Assembly: GCA_038230835.1 (NCBI GenBank)
Contig: JBBRMM010000006.1
Location: forward strand, 1 to 64,000
Source: DASUHT01 sp038230835
GTDB taxonomy: Bacteria > Actinomycetota > Thermoleophilia > Gaiellales > JAICJC01
DNA: 64,000 nucleotides
Direction: 5' to 3'
Numbering within the stretch: the first letter of the stretch is position 1; each line of letters opens with the position of its first letter. The position numbers were made by a program, and so were the translations under genes. Below are positions 1 through 6,959 of the stretch, piece after piece. The notes below the pieces were generated by a model that saw only the letters and a program-made list of their open reading frames with translations, was not told the origin of the DNA and ran no database searches.

Positions 1-381
1 ACGCGCCAGACTGCTCCGTGTTAGGTTCGGCTCGGCGGGGCGGGAGTCGGAGCCGCTGGCGACGGAGACACTCCACGAACCCCGCCGAGCCAACTTCAGA
101 ATCTTGCTGCACCAGCGGTTCTCTCTAAAATTCTACTCACCAATCGGACGATGACCACCGGTTTTCGGCCGTTTCGTGGCTAACAGGTTTTAGCTAACGA
201 GGGGGTTTTTCGGGTTGGTTAGGGAGCTGTTCGAGCATTGTAACGATTCTGTGACCGACGTAATTGGCACACGGCGGCGTGTTTCGCTGCGCTTCGAAGG
301 ACTCGTCTCGGCGCGACTTCACCCCTAGGTACACTCGAATGCTCAAGCGTGACACCGCCAAAGCCGATATAGAGGTTACAG
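1..381. other. Non-coding left edge of the mobile element with a long hairpin
   Basis: No convincing gene is seen here on either strand. Positions 29-40 and 80-91 are a perfect 12-bp inverted repeat (GGCTCGGCGGGG / CCCCGCCGAGCC), and a nested pair GGAGT (43-47) / ACTCC (70-74) extends it into one long imperfect hairpin. No T-run follows, so it does not look like a simple terminator. Further right, GCTAAC occurs twice within 20 bases (about 179-200), a possible repressor site ahead of the excisionase-like gene. TATAGA (368-373) and AGAGG just before the ATG at 382 are a plausible -10 and ribosome binding site. Confidence 0.5.
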
Positions 382-588
382 ATGGATGAACTATTCTCAC
401 CCGCCCAGGTCGCCCAAATCTTGGGCTTGAATGTTGAGACGGTCAGGCAGCGGATTCGGAGCGGCGAGATTCGCGCCACGCCGATCGGCACCGGCCCCAG
501 GCCACACTTGCGCGTAAGCACGGGCGACGTGCGGGACTACCTGCTGCGCTGCTCTCGGGAGCACCGCACGACCCGGCCAGCCCTATGA
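382..588 (+). CDS. Excisionase-like helix-turn-helix protein of the mobile element
   Basis: A 68-residue protein of the excisionase/MerR-type winged-helix family (HTH_17). Residues 5-55 carry the family pattern: FSPAQVAQILGLNVETVRQR is the recognition helix region, followed by the RSGEIRATPIG wing and a C-terminal VRDYL helix. Such proteins bend attachment-site DNA for excision or regulate early genes of integrative elements. A ribosome binding site (AGAGG) lies 6 bases before the ATG. The stop codon overlaps the ATG of the next gene (ATGA), so the genes are translationally coupled. No integrase is visible; it may lie left of the window. Whether it is a true Xis or only a regulator cannot be decided here. 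Confidence 0.8.
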   Translation: MDELFSPAQVAQILGLNVETVRQRIRSGEIRATPIGTGPRPHLRVSTGDVRDYLLRCSREHRTTRPAL

Positions 589-842
589 AACTCCGACTCT
601 CATGGCGTCGTCGTGTTCGGCGTCGACCTCTCGCCCCGGGGATGACTTTGACGACCGGGCCGGTAGACGCTCCGGGCCGCGCGTCGTACCTGGCGAGCCG
701 TACCGGGCGGCGCCTTCCTGATCCTGGCTTCGGGTACGTCTGCGACCACTGTCCATGGCAGCGGTGTGGGACGTGCCACCGCCTCGCGGAGACCCTGGCC
801 TACGACCATGAGAACCCGCCGGCTAAGGGCTGGATACTGTGA
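585..842 (+). CDS. Small basic protein with a Cys/His zinc-binding-like motif
   Basis: An 85-residue protein of no recognised family. The first 20 residues are strongly basic (RRRVRRRPL). The C-terminal half has CDHCPWQRCGTCH, that is Cys-x2-Cys-x4-Cys-x2-Cys-His, which could bind a zinc ion. It starts inside the stop of the excisionase-like gene (ATGA overlap), and its own stop overlaps the GTG start of the capsid gene (GTGA). It is thus locked into the same operon. The position between regulator and capsid does not reveal its role. Confidence 0.6.
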   Translation: MKLRLSWRRRVRRRPLAPGMTLTTGPVDAPGRASYLASRTGRRLPDPGFGYVCDHCPWQRCGTCHRLAETLAYDHENPPAKGWIL

Positions 843-2704
843 ACCGGGAGCTACGAGAACTCCAAGCCAAGGTTCGAGCCTATGAGCAGGAGCACGAACG
901 GCGCCATACGACGTTCGCCGGCAAGGTGTCGCTACGCGCCGATTTTGGTGAGGGGGAGCGTCGTGTCGCCGGCACGGCTATCAAGTGGAACGGCCTTAGC
1001 CTGCCGATAGCTGAACACGGCCAGTTGTTCCTTGAGCGTTTCGCGGCTGGGAGCCTAGACGGAACCAGTTTTTCCGATGTCGATCTCTGCCGTAGCCATG
1101 ATGATAACGTCGCCGTCGCACGCACCATGAACCAGACGCTCCGACTATCGCGGACGGCCAGCGGCCTCGAGTTCACGGCGAACCTCGCAGCGACCACCGC
1201 CGGCCGAGACCTGTTCGAAGAAATCCGGAGCGGCCTAATCGGACAGATGTCACCCGGATTTATTATCCAGGATGACGCGTGGGGGGACACAGACCCGGGC
1301 AGTGGACTTGCCATTCGTACCATACTTTCGGTGAGGAACCTGTTTGAGATATCTGCGTGCCCGCGAGCTGCGTACCACAAGCATACAAGCGTCGCTGCCA
1401 GGACGACGAACCAAGACCTACAAAAGCTGAAAAAGAAAGCCGCCGCAGTCAGACAACCAGCCGCCAGCACAGGAGGCACTAGGGAGGTAATAGAAGTGAC
1501 CGCACGAGCAGTAAAACCGAAGTCGGGTGACAGCCTCGCGATGTTGCGAGCCCGAAGCCGGGTCGCTAAGTCGGAGCTCGGAGCCGAAGCCGAAGAATAC
1601 CAACGCGCCGGCGGATTCTTCTCAGACCTTGCCAGGGAAGCGTTGGACGAAGCGTTCCAGCAGCGCATGAACGACTCGCGTGGCCTTCCGCTGCCTGGCA
1701 GTGGCGGCATGGGCCTATCGGACCACGAGACGCGTAACGCGGTGGAACGACTGAACCGTTTCCGAAGCCTGCGAGCCGACCTATCAACGACAACTAACCA
1801 GGGCGGCCAGTTCGATCCGCCCAGCGGCGCGCTCCCCGGATATGTCGCAGAAGCCTGGAGCCAGGGCCTTCGGGCTGCGCCGTTCGTATCTCCGCTTCTT
1901 ACGCAGAAGCCGCTTCCCGCGTTCGGCCTAGCTGTCAGCGCGCCACGATTCACGGGCGCTGGAAACGTCGCCGCGGTCACTACAGACCTCGCCTCGAACA
2001 CGGCGCAGTCCTTGGCAACGGAACTCCGGTCGGCCCCGATCACCGAAATCCAATGCTTCGTTGAAGGCAGCCGCCAACTGTTCGAACGGTCTATGCCTCG
2101 CTTCGCTGAGGAAGTCCTCGCGCAGGACCTGGCGGGCGCATATGCCAGTCTGGTCGACGCCCAGGTGCTAACAGGCGGTGGCAGTGGCGGGGAGGTAGCC
2201 GGGTTTCTGACGGCGCCCAGTGGCAGTACCACCACCACTTCGAGTACTGCTAGCTTCACGGGCGTCGCGACGCAGGTAGCACAAAACGGGTCGCTCGTAA
2301 GTGCAGCGCTCGGCTACCCGCCAGACTACATCGTTATGCATCCCCGCCGCTGGTCTTGGCTACTCGTCAACGGAGCTGGACAACAGCCCTTGATTAACCA
2401 CGCCAGCGACGACGATGACCTATCGACCGGCATCGTCGGCACGCTCGCCGGACGGCCCGTCTACATTAGCACCAACATTCCTACCAACGCCGGCGCTGGC
2501 ACCGAAGACCGAATAGTTCAGTTCACCAAAAACGATTCCTGGCTATTCACTAGCCCGCCCGCGGTTCGGGCTATGGCTGACGTATCATCGTCTACGATGA
2601 CTATCCGTTTCCAGGTATACGCCACGATCGCGCTATTGATCCGAAGGCCTGAGAGCATCGGTATTTGCGAAGGTGCTTCGCTCGCCGCCCCGTCGGGCTA
2701 TTAG
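839..2704 (+). CDS. HK97-type prohead protease fused to major capsid protein
   Basis: A 621-residue fusion. Residues about 25-185 are an S78-type prohead protease: His87 in RSHDDNVAVART and Ser138 in GQMSPGF match the catalytic His and Ser, and NLFEISACPRAAY is the usual end of the fold. Residues about 190-315 are charged and helical, like the delta/scaffold domain removed at maturation. From about 317 (STTTNQGGQFDPPSG) the sequence is an HK97-fold major capsid protein with the usual order: N-arm, FVEGSRQLFERS spine region, YIVMHPRRW near the E-loop/A-domain, and a C-terminal segment on phage-like FQVYATIALLIRRP. In family terms protease, scaffold and shell protein would be made as one chain and processed in cis. 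Start is a GTG overlapping the previous stop. Portal and terminase are absent nearby. Confidence 0.9.
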   Translation: MNRELRELQAKVRAYEQEHERRHTTFAGKVSLRADFGEGERRVAGTAIKWNGLSLPIAEHGQLFLERFAAGSLDGTSFSDVDLCRSHDDNVAVARTMNQTLRLSRTASGLEFTANLAATTAGRDLFEEIRSGLIGQMSPGFIIQDDAWGDTDPGSGLAIRTILSVRNLFEISACPRAAYHKHTSVAARTTNQDLQKLKKKAAAVRQPAASTGGTREVIEVTARAVKPKSGDSLAMLRARSRVAKSELGAEAEEYQRAGGFFSDLAREALDEAFQQRMNDSRGLPLPGSGGMGLSDHETRNAVERLNRFRSLRADLSTTTNQGGQFDPPSGALPGYVAEAWSQGLRAAPFVSPLLTQKPLPAFGLAVSAPRFTGAGNVAAVTTDLASNTAQSLATELRSAPITEIQCFVEGSRQLFERSMPRFAEEVLAQDLAGAYASLVDAQVLTGGGSGGEVAGFLTAPSGSTTTTSSTASFTGVATQVAQNGSLVSAALGYPPDYIVMHPRRWSWLLVNGAGQQPLINHASDDDDLSTGIVGTLAGRPVYISTNIPTNAGAGTEDRIVQFTKNDSWLFTSPPAVRAMADVSSSTMTIRFQVYATIALLIRRPESIGICEGASLAAPSGY

Positions 2705-2706
2705 CC

Positions 2707-2952
2707 GTGACTGTCTACGCTGACACGTCAATGAGCGTCTTCGAGGGCTGGCGCGTCACGGGGCCACTTACAGCAGCCACTGACGCGCCACTGGCGGAGT
2801 CGGCGTCACGCCCCGACCCCGTCAACGTGGGGGCGGCGGGGTCTCCGATGGTCTCCGCCGCCCACACCACCACCGGGACGGCGGCGGACACATCGTCCCC
2901 GCCCCGTCCCACTCGCGAACACCACCACGCCGCCGGAGATGGCCGCGCGTGA
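2707..2952 (+). CDS. Small hypothetical protein downstream of the capsid gene
   Basis: An 81-residue reading frame beginning at a GTG two bases after the capsid stop (VTVYADTSMSVFEGWRV). No family is recognised. The N-terminal 20 residues look structured; the remainder is rich in Ala, Thr, Ser and Pro and ends HHHAAGDGRA, so it is probably disordered. The stop overlaps the GTG start of the next gene (GTGA), which supports it as a real member of the operon. By position it could be a head-associated or decoration protein, but this is a guess. Confidence 0.5.
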   Translation: MTVYADTSMSVFEGWRVTGPLTAATDAPLAESASRPDPVNVGAAGSPMVSAAHTTTGTAADTSSPPRPTREHHHAAGDGRA

Positions 2953-3194
2953 CCGCCGACTACTACATGCGACGGATGGTGATCGACGTGCACCTACCGG
3001 GGGGCCTGGTCGCCTCGCGCACCGTCGAATACTTCCCGCCCGCCGCCCGCGGCCGGCTCGCAAAGATCACGATCACCGACGAGCAGGGTTGCGTGTTGCG
3101 GTCGCTGCGGTTCGAGCTTCCCAGCGTCGATGACCAGCCGATCGCGCGCCTTGTGTGTCCACTCGACGGGCCGCTGATCGGCGTCACCCCATGA
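2949..3194 (+). CDS. Small hypothetical protein of the capsid operon
   Basis: An 81-residue protein of unknown family that reads as a compact beta-rich fold (alternating hydrophobic strands such as MVIDVHLPGGL and LAKITITDEQG). The GTG start overlaps the previous stop and its TGA overlaps the next ATG, so it sits in an unbroken chain of coupled genes. Head-tail connector and decoration proteins of phages occupy this position, but there is no sequence motif to support either. Confidence 0.55.
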   Translation: MTADYYMRRMVIDVHLPGGLVASRTVEYFPPAARGRLAKITITDEQGCVLRSLRFELPSVDDQPIARLVCPLDGPLIGVTP

Positions 3195-3400
3195 GCGGTG
3201 GTGGCAGGGTGGCAGAGTGGCGCGCGTGCATCGACTGCGACGACCAGTACGAGCCGGTGAACCGCCGCGGGCCGGCTTCGCCGCGATGTCCCAGGTGCCG
3301 GTCAGCTCGTGCCGCTCACGTCCGGTACGTCCCTAAATGCAACCGCGACGAGGCTATGTGGCGCCGCATCATCACCCGGCACACGGCTCAACGTGCCTGA
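3191..3400 (+). CDS. Small zinc-ribbon-like protein of the mobile element
   Basis: A 69-residue protein with Cys-x2-Cys twice: CIDCDD near residue 12 and CPRCRS near residue 33, a spacing typical of a zinc ribbon. A fifth Cys follows in VPKCNRDEAMWRR, and the C-terminus is basic. No family is recognised with confidence; HNH-type phage proteins and small transcription regulators share such Cys pairs. The ATG overlaps the preceding stop (ATGA). After it the operon ends and a 340-bp stretch without clear genes begins. Confidence 0.55.
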   Translation: MSGGGRVAEWRACIDCDDQYEPVNRRGPASPRCPRCRSARAAHVRYVPKCNRDEAMWRRIITRHTAQRA

Positions 3401-3425
3401 AGACCACCCCCCGTCTGCACGGAAA

Positions 3426-3730
3426 TTTGCCTATGCACGTGTTGACAAAACACGCTTGGAAGGGGGGGTGGTAGACGTGAAAAAGGGCCCTAGAAGCGCC
3501 AGCCGCGGCTTTGGACGAGCCCGCGCGTTGCGACGAAATTTGTGGGGAGGTTTCGATTTTGGGAGTCTGGGCCTGTTTTGGCTCTGGGAGCGGGTTTGCG
3601 GGGTGTCGCGGTGAGCGGTAGGCGGTGTTCGGGCTTCTGAGAGCCAAATCGGGGTGTTTGGCGTGTTTCTGTCTCGTGTTGACAACGTCGTTGGTGAGGG
3701 GCGATGGTTGCGTGGGTTTGCATAGGCAAA
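3426..3730. repeat. Non-coding block framed by a 12-bp inverted repeat
   Basis: TTTGCCTATGCA at 3426-3437 and its exact reverse complement TGCATAGGCAAA at 3719-3730 frame this block. Inside, CGTGTTGACAA occurs twice in direct orientation (3438-3448 and 3675-3685), each containing a perfect -35 hexamer TTGACA. A further inverted pair TTGGCTCT (3578-3585) / AGAGCCAA (3640-3647) lies between. The second TTGACA (3679-3684) is 18 bases from GATGGT (3703-3708), a possible promoter for the genes from 3744. The plus strand is strikingly G/T-rich. The block could be a regulatory, replication or packaging site of the element. Confidence 0.6.
3477..3614 (+). CDS. Possible 45-residue small protein in the repeat block
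   Basis: A short frame with a GTG start eight bases after a run of seven Gs that could serve as ribosome binding site. The product begins with many Lys/Arg (VKKGPRSASRGFGRARALRR) and continues with an aromatic hydrophobic stretch (LGLFWLWERV). That order fits a small membrane or nucleic-acid-binding peptide. No homology is recognised, and the surrounding block looks regulatory, so it may be a chance frame. Confidence 0.25.
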   Translation: MKKGPRSASRGFGRARALRRNLWGGFDFGSLGLFWLWERVCGVSR

Positions 3731-3743
3731 ACCGGGGTGTGGC

Positions 3744-3917
3744 GTGACGTTGGGCGAGCGTTTGGATGGTGTCCGGGTCGAGCTTCGCCGGTTGGAGAAC
3801 GACGTCGGCTTGATCGATGACCGCGCTGGATCGTACCCGGCGATCTTGGGGGTTTGTGCGACGTTGCGGGAGCGTATCCGTGTGATCGGTCGCCTGGTGG
3901 ATGACATCGATGCGTAG
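3744..3917 (+). CDS. Small helical hypothetical protein, first of the right-arm trio
   Basis: A 57-residue protein starting at GTG 3744 (VTLGERLDGVRVELRRLEND) and ending with a TAG at 3915-3917. It reads as two amphipathic helices (LDGVRVELRRLENDVGLIDD and LRERIRVIGRLVDDID), with no recognised family. It overlaps the start of the next gene by several codons, as in the left operon. A possible promoter (TTGACA at 3679, GATGGT at 3703) lies about 40 bases upstream. The tight coupling with the two following genes supports it as real. Confidence 0.5.
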   Translation: MTLGERLDGVRVELRRLENDVGLIDDRAGSYPAILGVCATLRERIRVIGRLVDDIDA

Positions 3918-4224
3918 TGATCGATTGGTGGTGAGGGTGTCGATGCCGCGTCTGGCTGGTGAGGTCGCGGAGCTGCAGGAGGCCGTCGCTGGGGACGGTG
4001 GGAGTCCCGAAGACGTCCGCTCATGGTACTGGGAGGCTCATGCGCGTATGCGGGCGTGTCAGGGCGCAGCGACCAGGGCGCTGACGCTTGAGGAGGCCCG
4101 CTCGTGGGGGAAACTGGGCGCTTCTTGTGCCCGCATACGGGAGGACTGCCGGCTCTTGGCGAGCGTCCTGCGGATCGATCTCGGCTCGGCTTTGATCACC
4201 GTCGAGTTCGAGGACGCGGCGTGA
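3910..4224 (+). CDS. Helical hypothetical protein of the mobile element
   Basis: A protein of about 104 residues, predicted almost entirely helical. It contains SWYWEAHARMRACQGAATRA and a second helical half up to VLRIDLGSALITVEFEDAA. Two in-frame ATGs (3901 and 3910) are possible; 3910 has GGTGG at a proper distance and is preferred. The gene overlaps the end of the 57-residue gene, and its stop overlaps the GTG of the next. No family is recognised; a structural or DNA-binding phage-type protein is possible. Confidence 0.55.
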   Translation: MRSDRLVVRVSMPRLAGEVAELQEAVAGDGGSPEDVRSWYWEAHARMRACQGAATRALTLEEARSWGKLGASCARIREDCRLLASVLRIDLGSALITVEFEDAA

Positions 4225-4406
4225 CGCCGCTGCAGCTGCACGATCTGTTGTTGCTGGCGGCGTTGAGGCGTCAGGCTTGGGCGGGGTTGGCTATCGACGC
4301 TACCAGTCGCCGCTATCAAGAATCGCGGGCCTTGCTGCTCACAGAGACGGCTCGGGCCGTTTACAAGGTCGCTGTGGAACAGGTCGCCGCCGCCGGGGGG
4401 GACTAA
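4221..4406 (+). CDS. Small helical hypothetical protein, last gene of the element
   Basis: A 61-residue helical protein (VTPLQLHDLLLLAALRRQAW). The GTG start overlaps the previous stop as GTGA. It is the last gene with element-like composition; a hairpin follows 25 bases later and then typical host genes begin. No family is recognised. Confidence 0.5.
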   Translation: MTPLQLHDLLLLAALRRQAWAGLAIDATSRRYQESRALLLTETARAVYKVAVEQVAAAGGD

Positions 4407-4430
4407 AGCTCCTAGCTCGATTCGAGCCAT

Positions 4431-4471
4431 CGTGACCCCACAACAAACGGCACCAGATTCAGGGGGTCACG
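4431..4471. terminator. Hairpin at the right end of the mobile element
   Basis: CGTGACCCC (4431-4439) and GGGGTCACG (4463-4471) form a perfect 9-bp stem with a 23-base loop. It lies between the last element gene (plus) and the host cNMP-binding gene (minus). No T-run follows on either strand, so it may be a factor-dependent terminator or a recombination-site arm rather than an intrinsic terminator. Confidence 0.45.
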
Positions 4472-4479
4472 TCAACTCG

Positions 4480-4914
4480 CTACGGATCTTGCGCGCTTCC
4501 ACTGCTCCGCAATCGCCCGGCCATCGTACCGAGGAGGGCGATGGCGACCTTGGGCTCGCGCTCGAGCATCCTCGCGAAGGCCGGCCGGCTCAGCCGCATG
4601 GTCAACACGTCCTGCTGCGCTTCCACGGAGGCCGTACGTGGCGTGCCGTCCAGCAGTGCCAGTTCACCGAACGAGTCTCCCACTCCAAGCGTGACCGATC
4701 GCTTGCCAGGTCTCTTGACCAGAACCGTGCCGTCGAGGATCACGTAGAAGGCGTCACCGGGATCACCCTGCCGCACAATCATCGTATAGCGCCGGTACCG
4801 GCGCGTCGTCGCGAGCCCAGCGATCCTCCGTACGTGGCGGCCAGAAAGAGCGGAGAACAGCGGCACACCAGCGAGGACATCCACCCACTCCCTACCCATC
4901 TGCTCCGTAGCCAT
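4480..4914 (-). CDS. Cyclic-nucleotide-binding (cNMP/CRP-N) domain protein
   Basis: A 144-residue protein made of a single cyclic-nucleotide-binding beta-barrel (residues about 15-130). It has LDGTVLVKRPGKRS and the phosphate-binding cassette region GDSFGELALLDGTPRTASVEA; the canonical RxA of cAMP binders is present as RTA. There is no HTH domain, so it is not a CRP-type DNA-binding regulator but a stand-alone sensor. The start ATG at 4914 is chosen because GGAGGAACG precedes it; a longer frame to 5157 exists but crosses the terminator at 5002-5041. A clear paralogue lies at 33116-33628. Confidence 0.8.
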   Translation of the reverse strand: MATEQMGREWVDVLAGVPLFSALSGRHVRRIAGLATTRRYRRYTMIVRQGDPGDAFYVILDGTVLVKRPGKRSVTLGVGDSFGELALLDGTPRTASVEAQQDVLTMRLSRPAFARMLEREPKVAIALLGTMAGRLRSSGSAQDP

Positions 4915-5001
4915 CGTTCCTCCGTCTAGGGCCGGCAACTCTACACCACACGCGCTGCGGTGGTCGATCCGCCACAACCTCACCCGCCCTGGGTGAAGGA
5001 G

Positions 5002-5041
5002 GGTTCCGGGGGGATCGGAGGGGGGTGATCCCCCCGGAACC
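5002..5041 (-). terminator. Strong G/C-rich hairpin after the 88-residue gene
   Basis: A perfect 15-bp stem (5002-5016 with 5027-5041) encloses a 10-base loop. It begins 12 bases beyond the stop codon of the minus-strand gene 5054-5320 and lies before the start of the next minus-strand gene at 4914. No U-tract is seen. It probably ends or attenuates transcription of the upstream gene. Confidence 0.6.
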
Positions 5042-5053
5042 AAGCGCGCAGTC

Positions 5054-5320
5054 CTAGTCGTCGTGGGCTGTGAGGGCTGCGAGGGTGGGGTTGAGGGTTC
5101 CCATGCCCGCGGCCCACGCATCACTCGCGTCCTGTCCGCATTGCGCGATCTCGACAAGCTTCAAGCCGTACTCCTCCTGGCTGATCTCGCCTTGGCGGCG
5201 GCGGTCTTCGAGGTCGGCCGCGAGCGCGGCGATCATCGGGAACCCGTCACTGGCCCACTCGATATCGCGCTCAGCCTTGGCGCGACGCTCCTCCGGGGTG
5301 GGTAGACTTCTTTTCTGCAT
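5054..5320 (-). CDS. Small acidic hypothetical protein
   Basis: An 88-residue protein without a recognised family. Two helical regions are visible: EERRAKAERDIEWASDGFPM and LEDRRRQGEISQEEYGLKLV. The second resembles the SHOCT-like pattern (short C-terminal helix, 'xGxISxEEY'), a small module seen in many actinobacterial proteins. The start at 5320 has GGGAGG eight bases upstream. A hairpin terminator follows, so it is probably transcribed alone. Confidence 0.6.
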   Translation of the reverse strand: MQKRSLPTPEERRAKAERDIEWASDGFPMIAALAADLEDRRRQGEISQEEYGLKLVEIAQCGQDASDAWAAGMGTLNPTLAALTAHDD

Positions 5321-5667
5321 GGGACTGGCCTCCCGTGCCAAGGCCCGGGGCGTTGGTATAGCGTCGCCGGGCCGCTTCTCTTGGATGACCGCGACCCTAC
5401 TAAAGAGCCACCGACCAGTTTGTAAAGCTTGTATGAAGCGTATATTTGGCTTGCACAAAAGTGGGTGCGCCAAGATTGGAGGACGCGTATCTGGGGGGGC
5501 GGCGGTACCACACCGGTACCACACGGGGACGCCATTCTGGGGCGTTGGCGACGTTGGCACCGTTGGAGTATTGCGGGTTTGGGCGTGGTTGCGTGGCTTC
5601 CGTTTTTGACGTCACCAAACGCAGCGGCGTCTTCATCTGCCGCTGAGAGCGGGTGGTCGGGTCGCCC
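5321..5667. other. Intergenic region with an A/T-rich island and short repeats
   Basis: No gene is supported here. Positions about 5395-5460 are far richer in A/T than anything around them and contain direct repeats on the plus strand (TTGTAAAGC followed by TTGTATGAAGC, about 5418-5439), which look like protein-binding half-sites. CGGTACCACAC is tandemly repeated without spacer at 5503-5513 and 5514-5524. The island lies upstream of the minus-strand gene ending at 5054 and probably carries its promoter and operator. It could also mark an old insertion edge. Confidence 0.45.
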
Positions 5668-5673
5668 TATACT
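5668..5673 (+). promoter_or_regulatory. -10 element of hflX (leaderless transcript)
   Basis: TATACT ends six bases before the GTG at 5680. The predicted transcription start then falls on the start codon itself. The same arrangement recurs in front of many other genes of this window. Confidence 0.65.
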
Positions 5674-5679
5674 TGGTCG

Positions 5680-6957
5680 GTGGCCGACTCAGACGACCTC
5701 ACCACCAGCGAGCGCGCCGAACGGGCGGTGGTGATGGCGACGCTGGAGCAGGGCGAGGACGCCGCGTCCGAACTGGCCGAGATGCACGAGCTGCTGCGGA
5801 CCGCCAGGGCCGACCCGGTGGCGACGATCGTCCAACACCGGCGCAAGCCGGACCCGTCGACGTACCTCGGCTCGGGCAAGCTCGAGGAGCTGCGCGAGAC
5901 CCTCCAGCGCACCGATGCCGAGGTTGTGGTGTGCGACGACGAGCTGACCCCTCGCCAGCAACGGCGTCTGGAGGATGCCCTGGAGATGCGGGTCGTCGAC
6001 CGCACCGCGGTGATCCTGGACATCTTCGCCCAGCACGCTCACACCGCGGAAGGCAAGCTGCAGGTCGAGCTCGCCCAGCTCGACTACAACCTCCAGCGCA
6101 TGCGCGGGATGTGGAAGCATCTCGAACGGCTGGGCGGCGGGGTCGGCACACGCGGGCCCGGCGAGTCGCAGCTGGAGACCGACCGCCGGATCGCTCGGCG
6201 GCGGATCTCGCTGCTCCACCGGCGCCTGCGCGAGGTGGCGGGGCATCGCGAACTGCTGCGCAAGCGCCGCACCCGCAATTCCGTCCCCACCGTGTCGCTT
6301 GCGGGGTACACAAACGTTGGTAAATCGACTCTGCTGAACGCCCTCACGGGCGCGCACGTGAGTGTCAACGACCGCCTGTTCGAGACGCTCGACCCGACCA
6401 CCCGGGCGTTCCGCGAGGACGGCCGCAACTATCTCGTGACAGACACTGTGGGCTTCATCAGAAAACTTCCCCACGGCCTGGTGGAGGCGTTCGCCGCCAC
6501 CCTCGAGGAGACGCTGGCCGGCGACCTGATCGTGATCGTCGCCGACGCGTCGAGCGGTGAAGAGGCGCTCGAGCGCCAGCTCGGCGACGTGCGCAGCGTG
6601 CTGGACGAGATCGGCGCCGCCGAGCTGCCGAGCATCCTCGCGCTGAACAAGATCGACCGCGTGGACGAGGTCGGACGCCGCCGGCTGGGCAATCGCTTCC
6701 GCGACGCGGTGTTGATCTCGGCCGCCACCGGCGAGAACCTCGACGAGCTCAAGCACCGCGTGGCGGAGTTCTTCAGCGACCGGTTCGTCGATGTGCGCCT
6801 GCTTATGCCGCATGCCCGCGGTGCGGAGCTGTCGGCGCTGTATTCGACCGGTGCGCCGATCACCGCCCGCGAGGACGGGGAGGCGGGAGTGCTGGTGAGT
6901 GCGCGGCTGCCGCGGGAGCTGGTCGATCGCTTCGCCGAGTACCGGGTGGACGACTGA
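5680..6957 (+). CDS. hflX: GTPase HflX
   Basis: A 425-residue ribosome-associated GTPase of the Obg-HflX superfamily that splits stalled or stressed 70S ribosomes. The N-terminal HflX domain (about 1-200) has the conserved DRTAVILDIFAQHAHTAEGK and GPGESQLETDRR motifs. The G domain follows with GYTNVGKST (P-loop, about 209-217), DTVGF (G3, about 255) and NKID (G4, about 322). The GTG at 5680 is chosen because a -10 TATACT lies six bases before it; an upstream GTG at 5653 is less likely. dut follows after two bases, and a NUDIX gene overlaps that, so the three probably form one operon. Confidence 0.95.
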   Translation: MADSDDLTTSERAERAVVMATLEQGEDAASELAEMHELLRTARADPVATIVQHRRKPDPSTYLGSGKLEELRETLQRTDAEVVVCDDELTPRQQRRLEDALEMRVVDRTAVILDIFAQHAHTAEGKLQVELAQLDYNLQRMRGMWKHLERLGGGVGTRGPGESQLETDRRIARRRISLLHRRLREVAGHRELLRKRRTRNSVPTVSLAGYTNVGKSTLLNALTGAHVSVNDRLFETLDPTTRAFREDGRNYLVTDTVGFIRKLPHGLVEAFAATLEETLAGDLIVIVADASSGEEALERQLGDVRSVLDEIGAAELPSILALNKIDRVDEVGRRRLGNRFRDAVLISAATGENLDELKHRVAEFFSDRFVDVRLLMPHARGAELSALYSTGAPITAREDGEAGVLVSARLPRELVDRFAEYRVDD

Positions 6958-6959
6958 GC

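Noticed and set aside
880..2259. Long open frame of 459 codons on the minus strand
   Set aside because: It is the antisense shadow of the capsid gene, which has clear domain motifs; the minus product is Ser/Arg-rich without any family feature.
839..2704. Encapsulin nanocompartment
   Set aside because: The shell domain is phage-type with a fused prohead protease and scaffold region and lies beside an excisionase-like gene; encapsulins lack these and sit beside a cargo enzyme.
5503..5524. CRISPR-like repeat
   Set aside because: Two adjacent 11-bp units without spacers are a simple tandem duplication.
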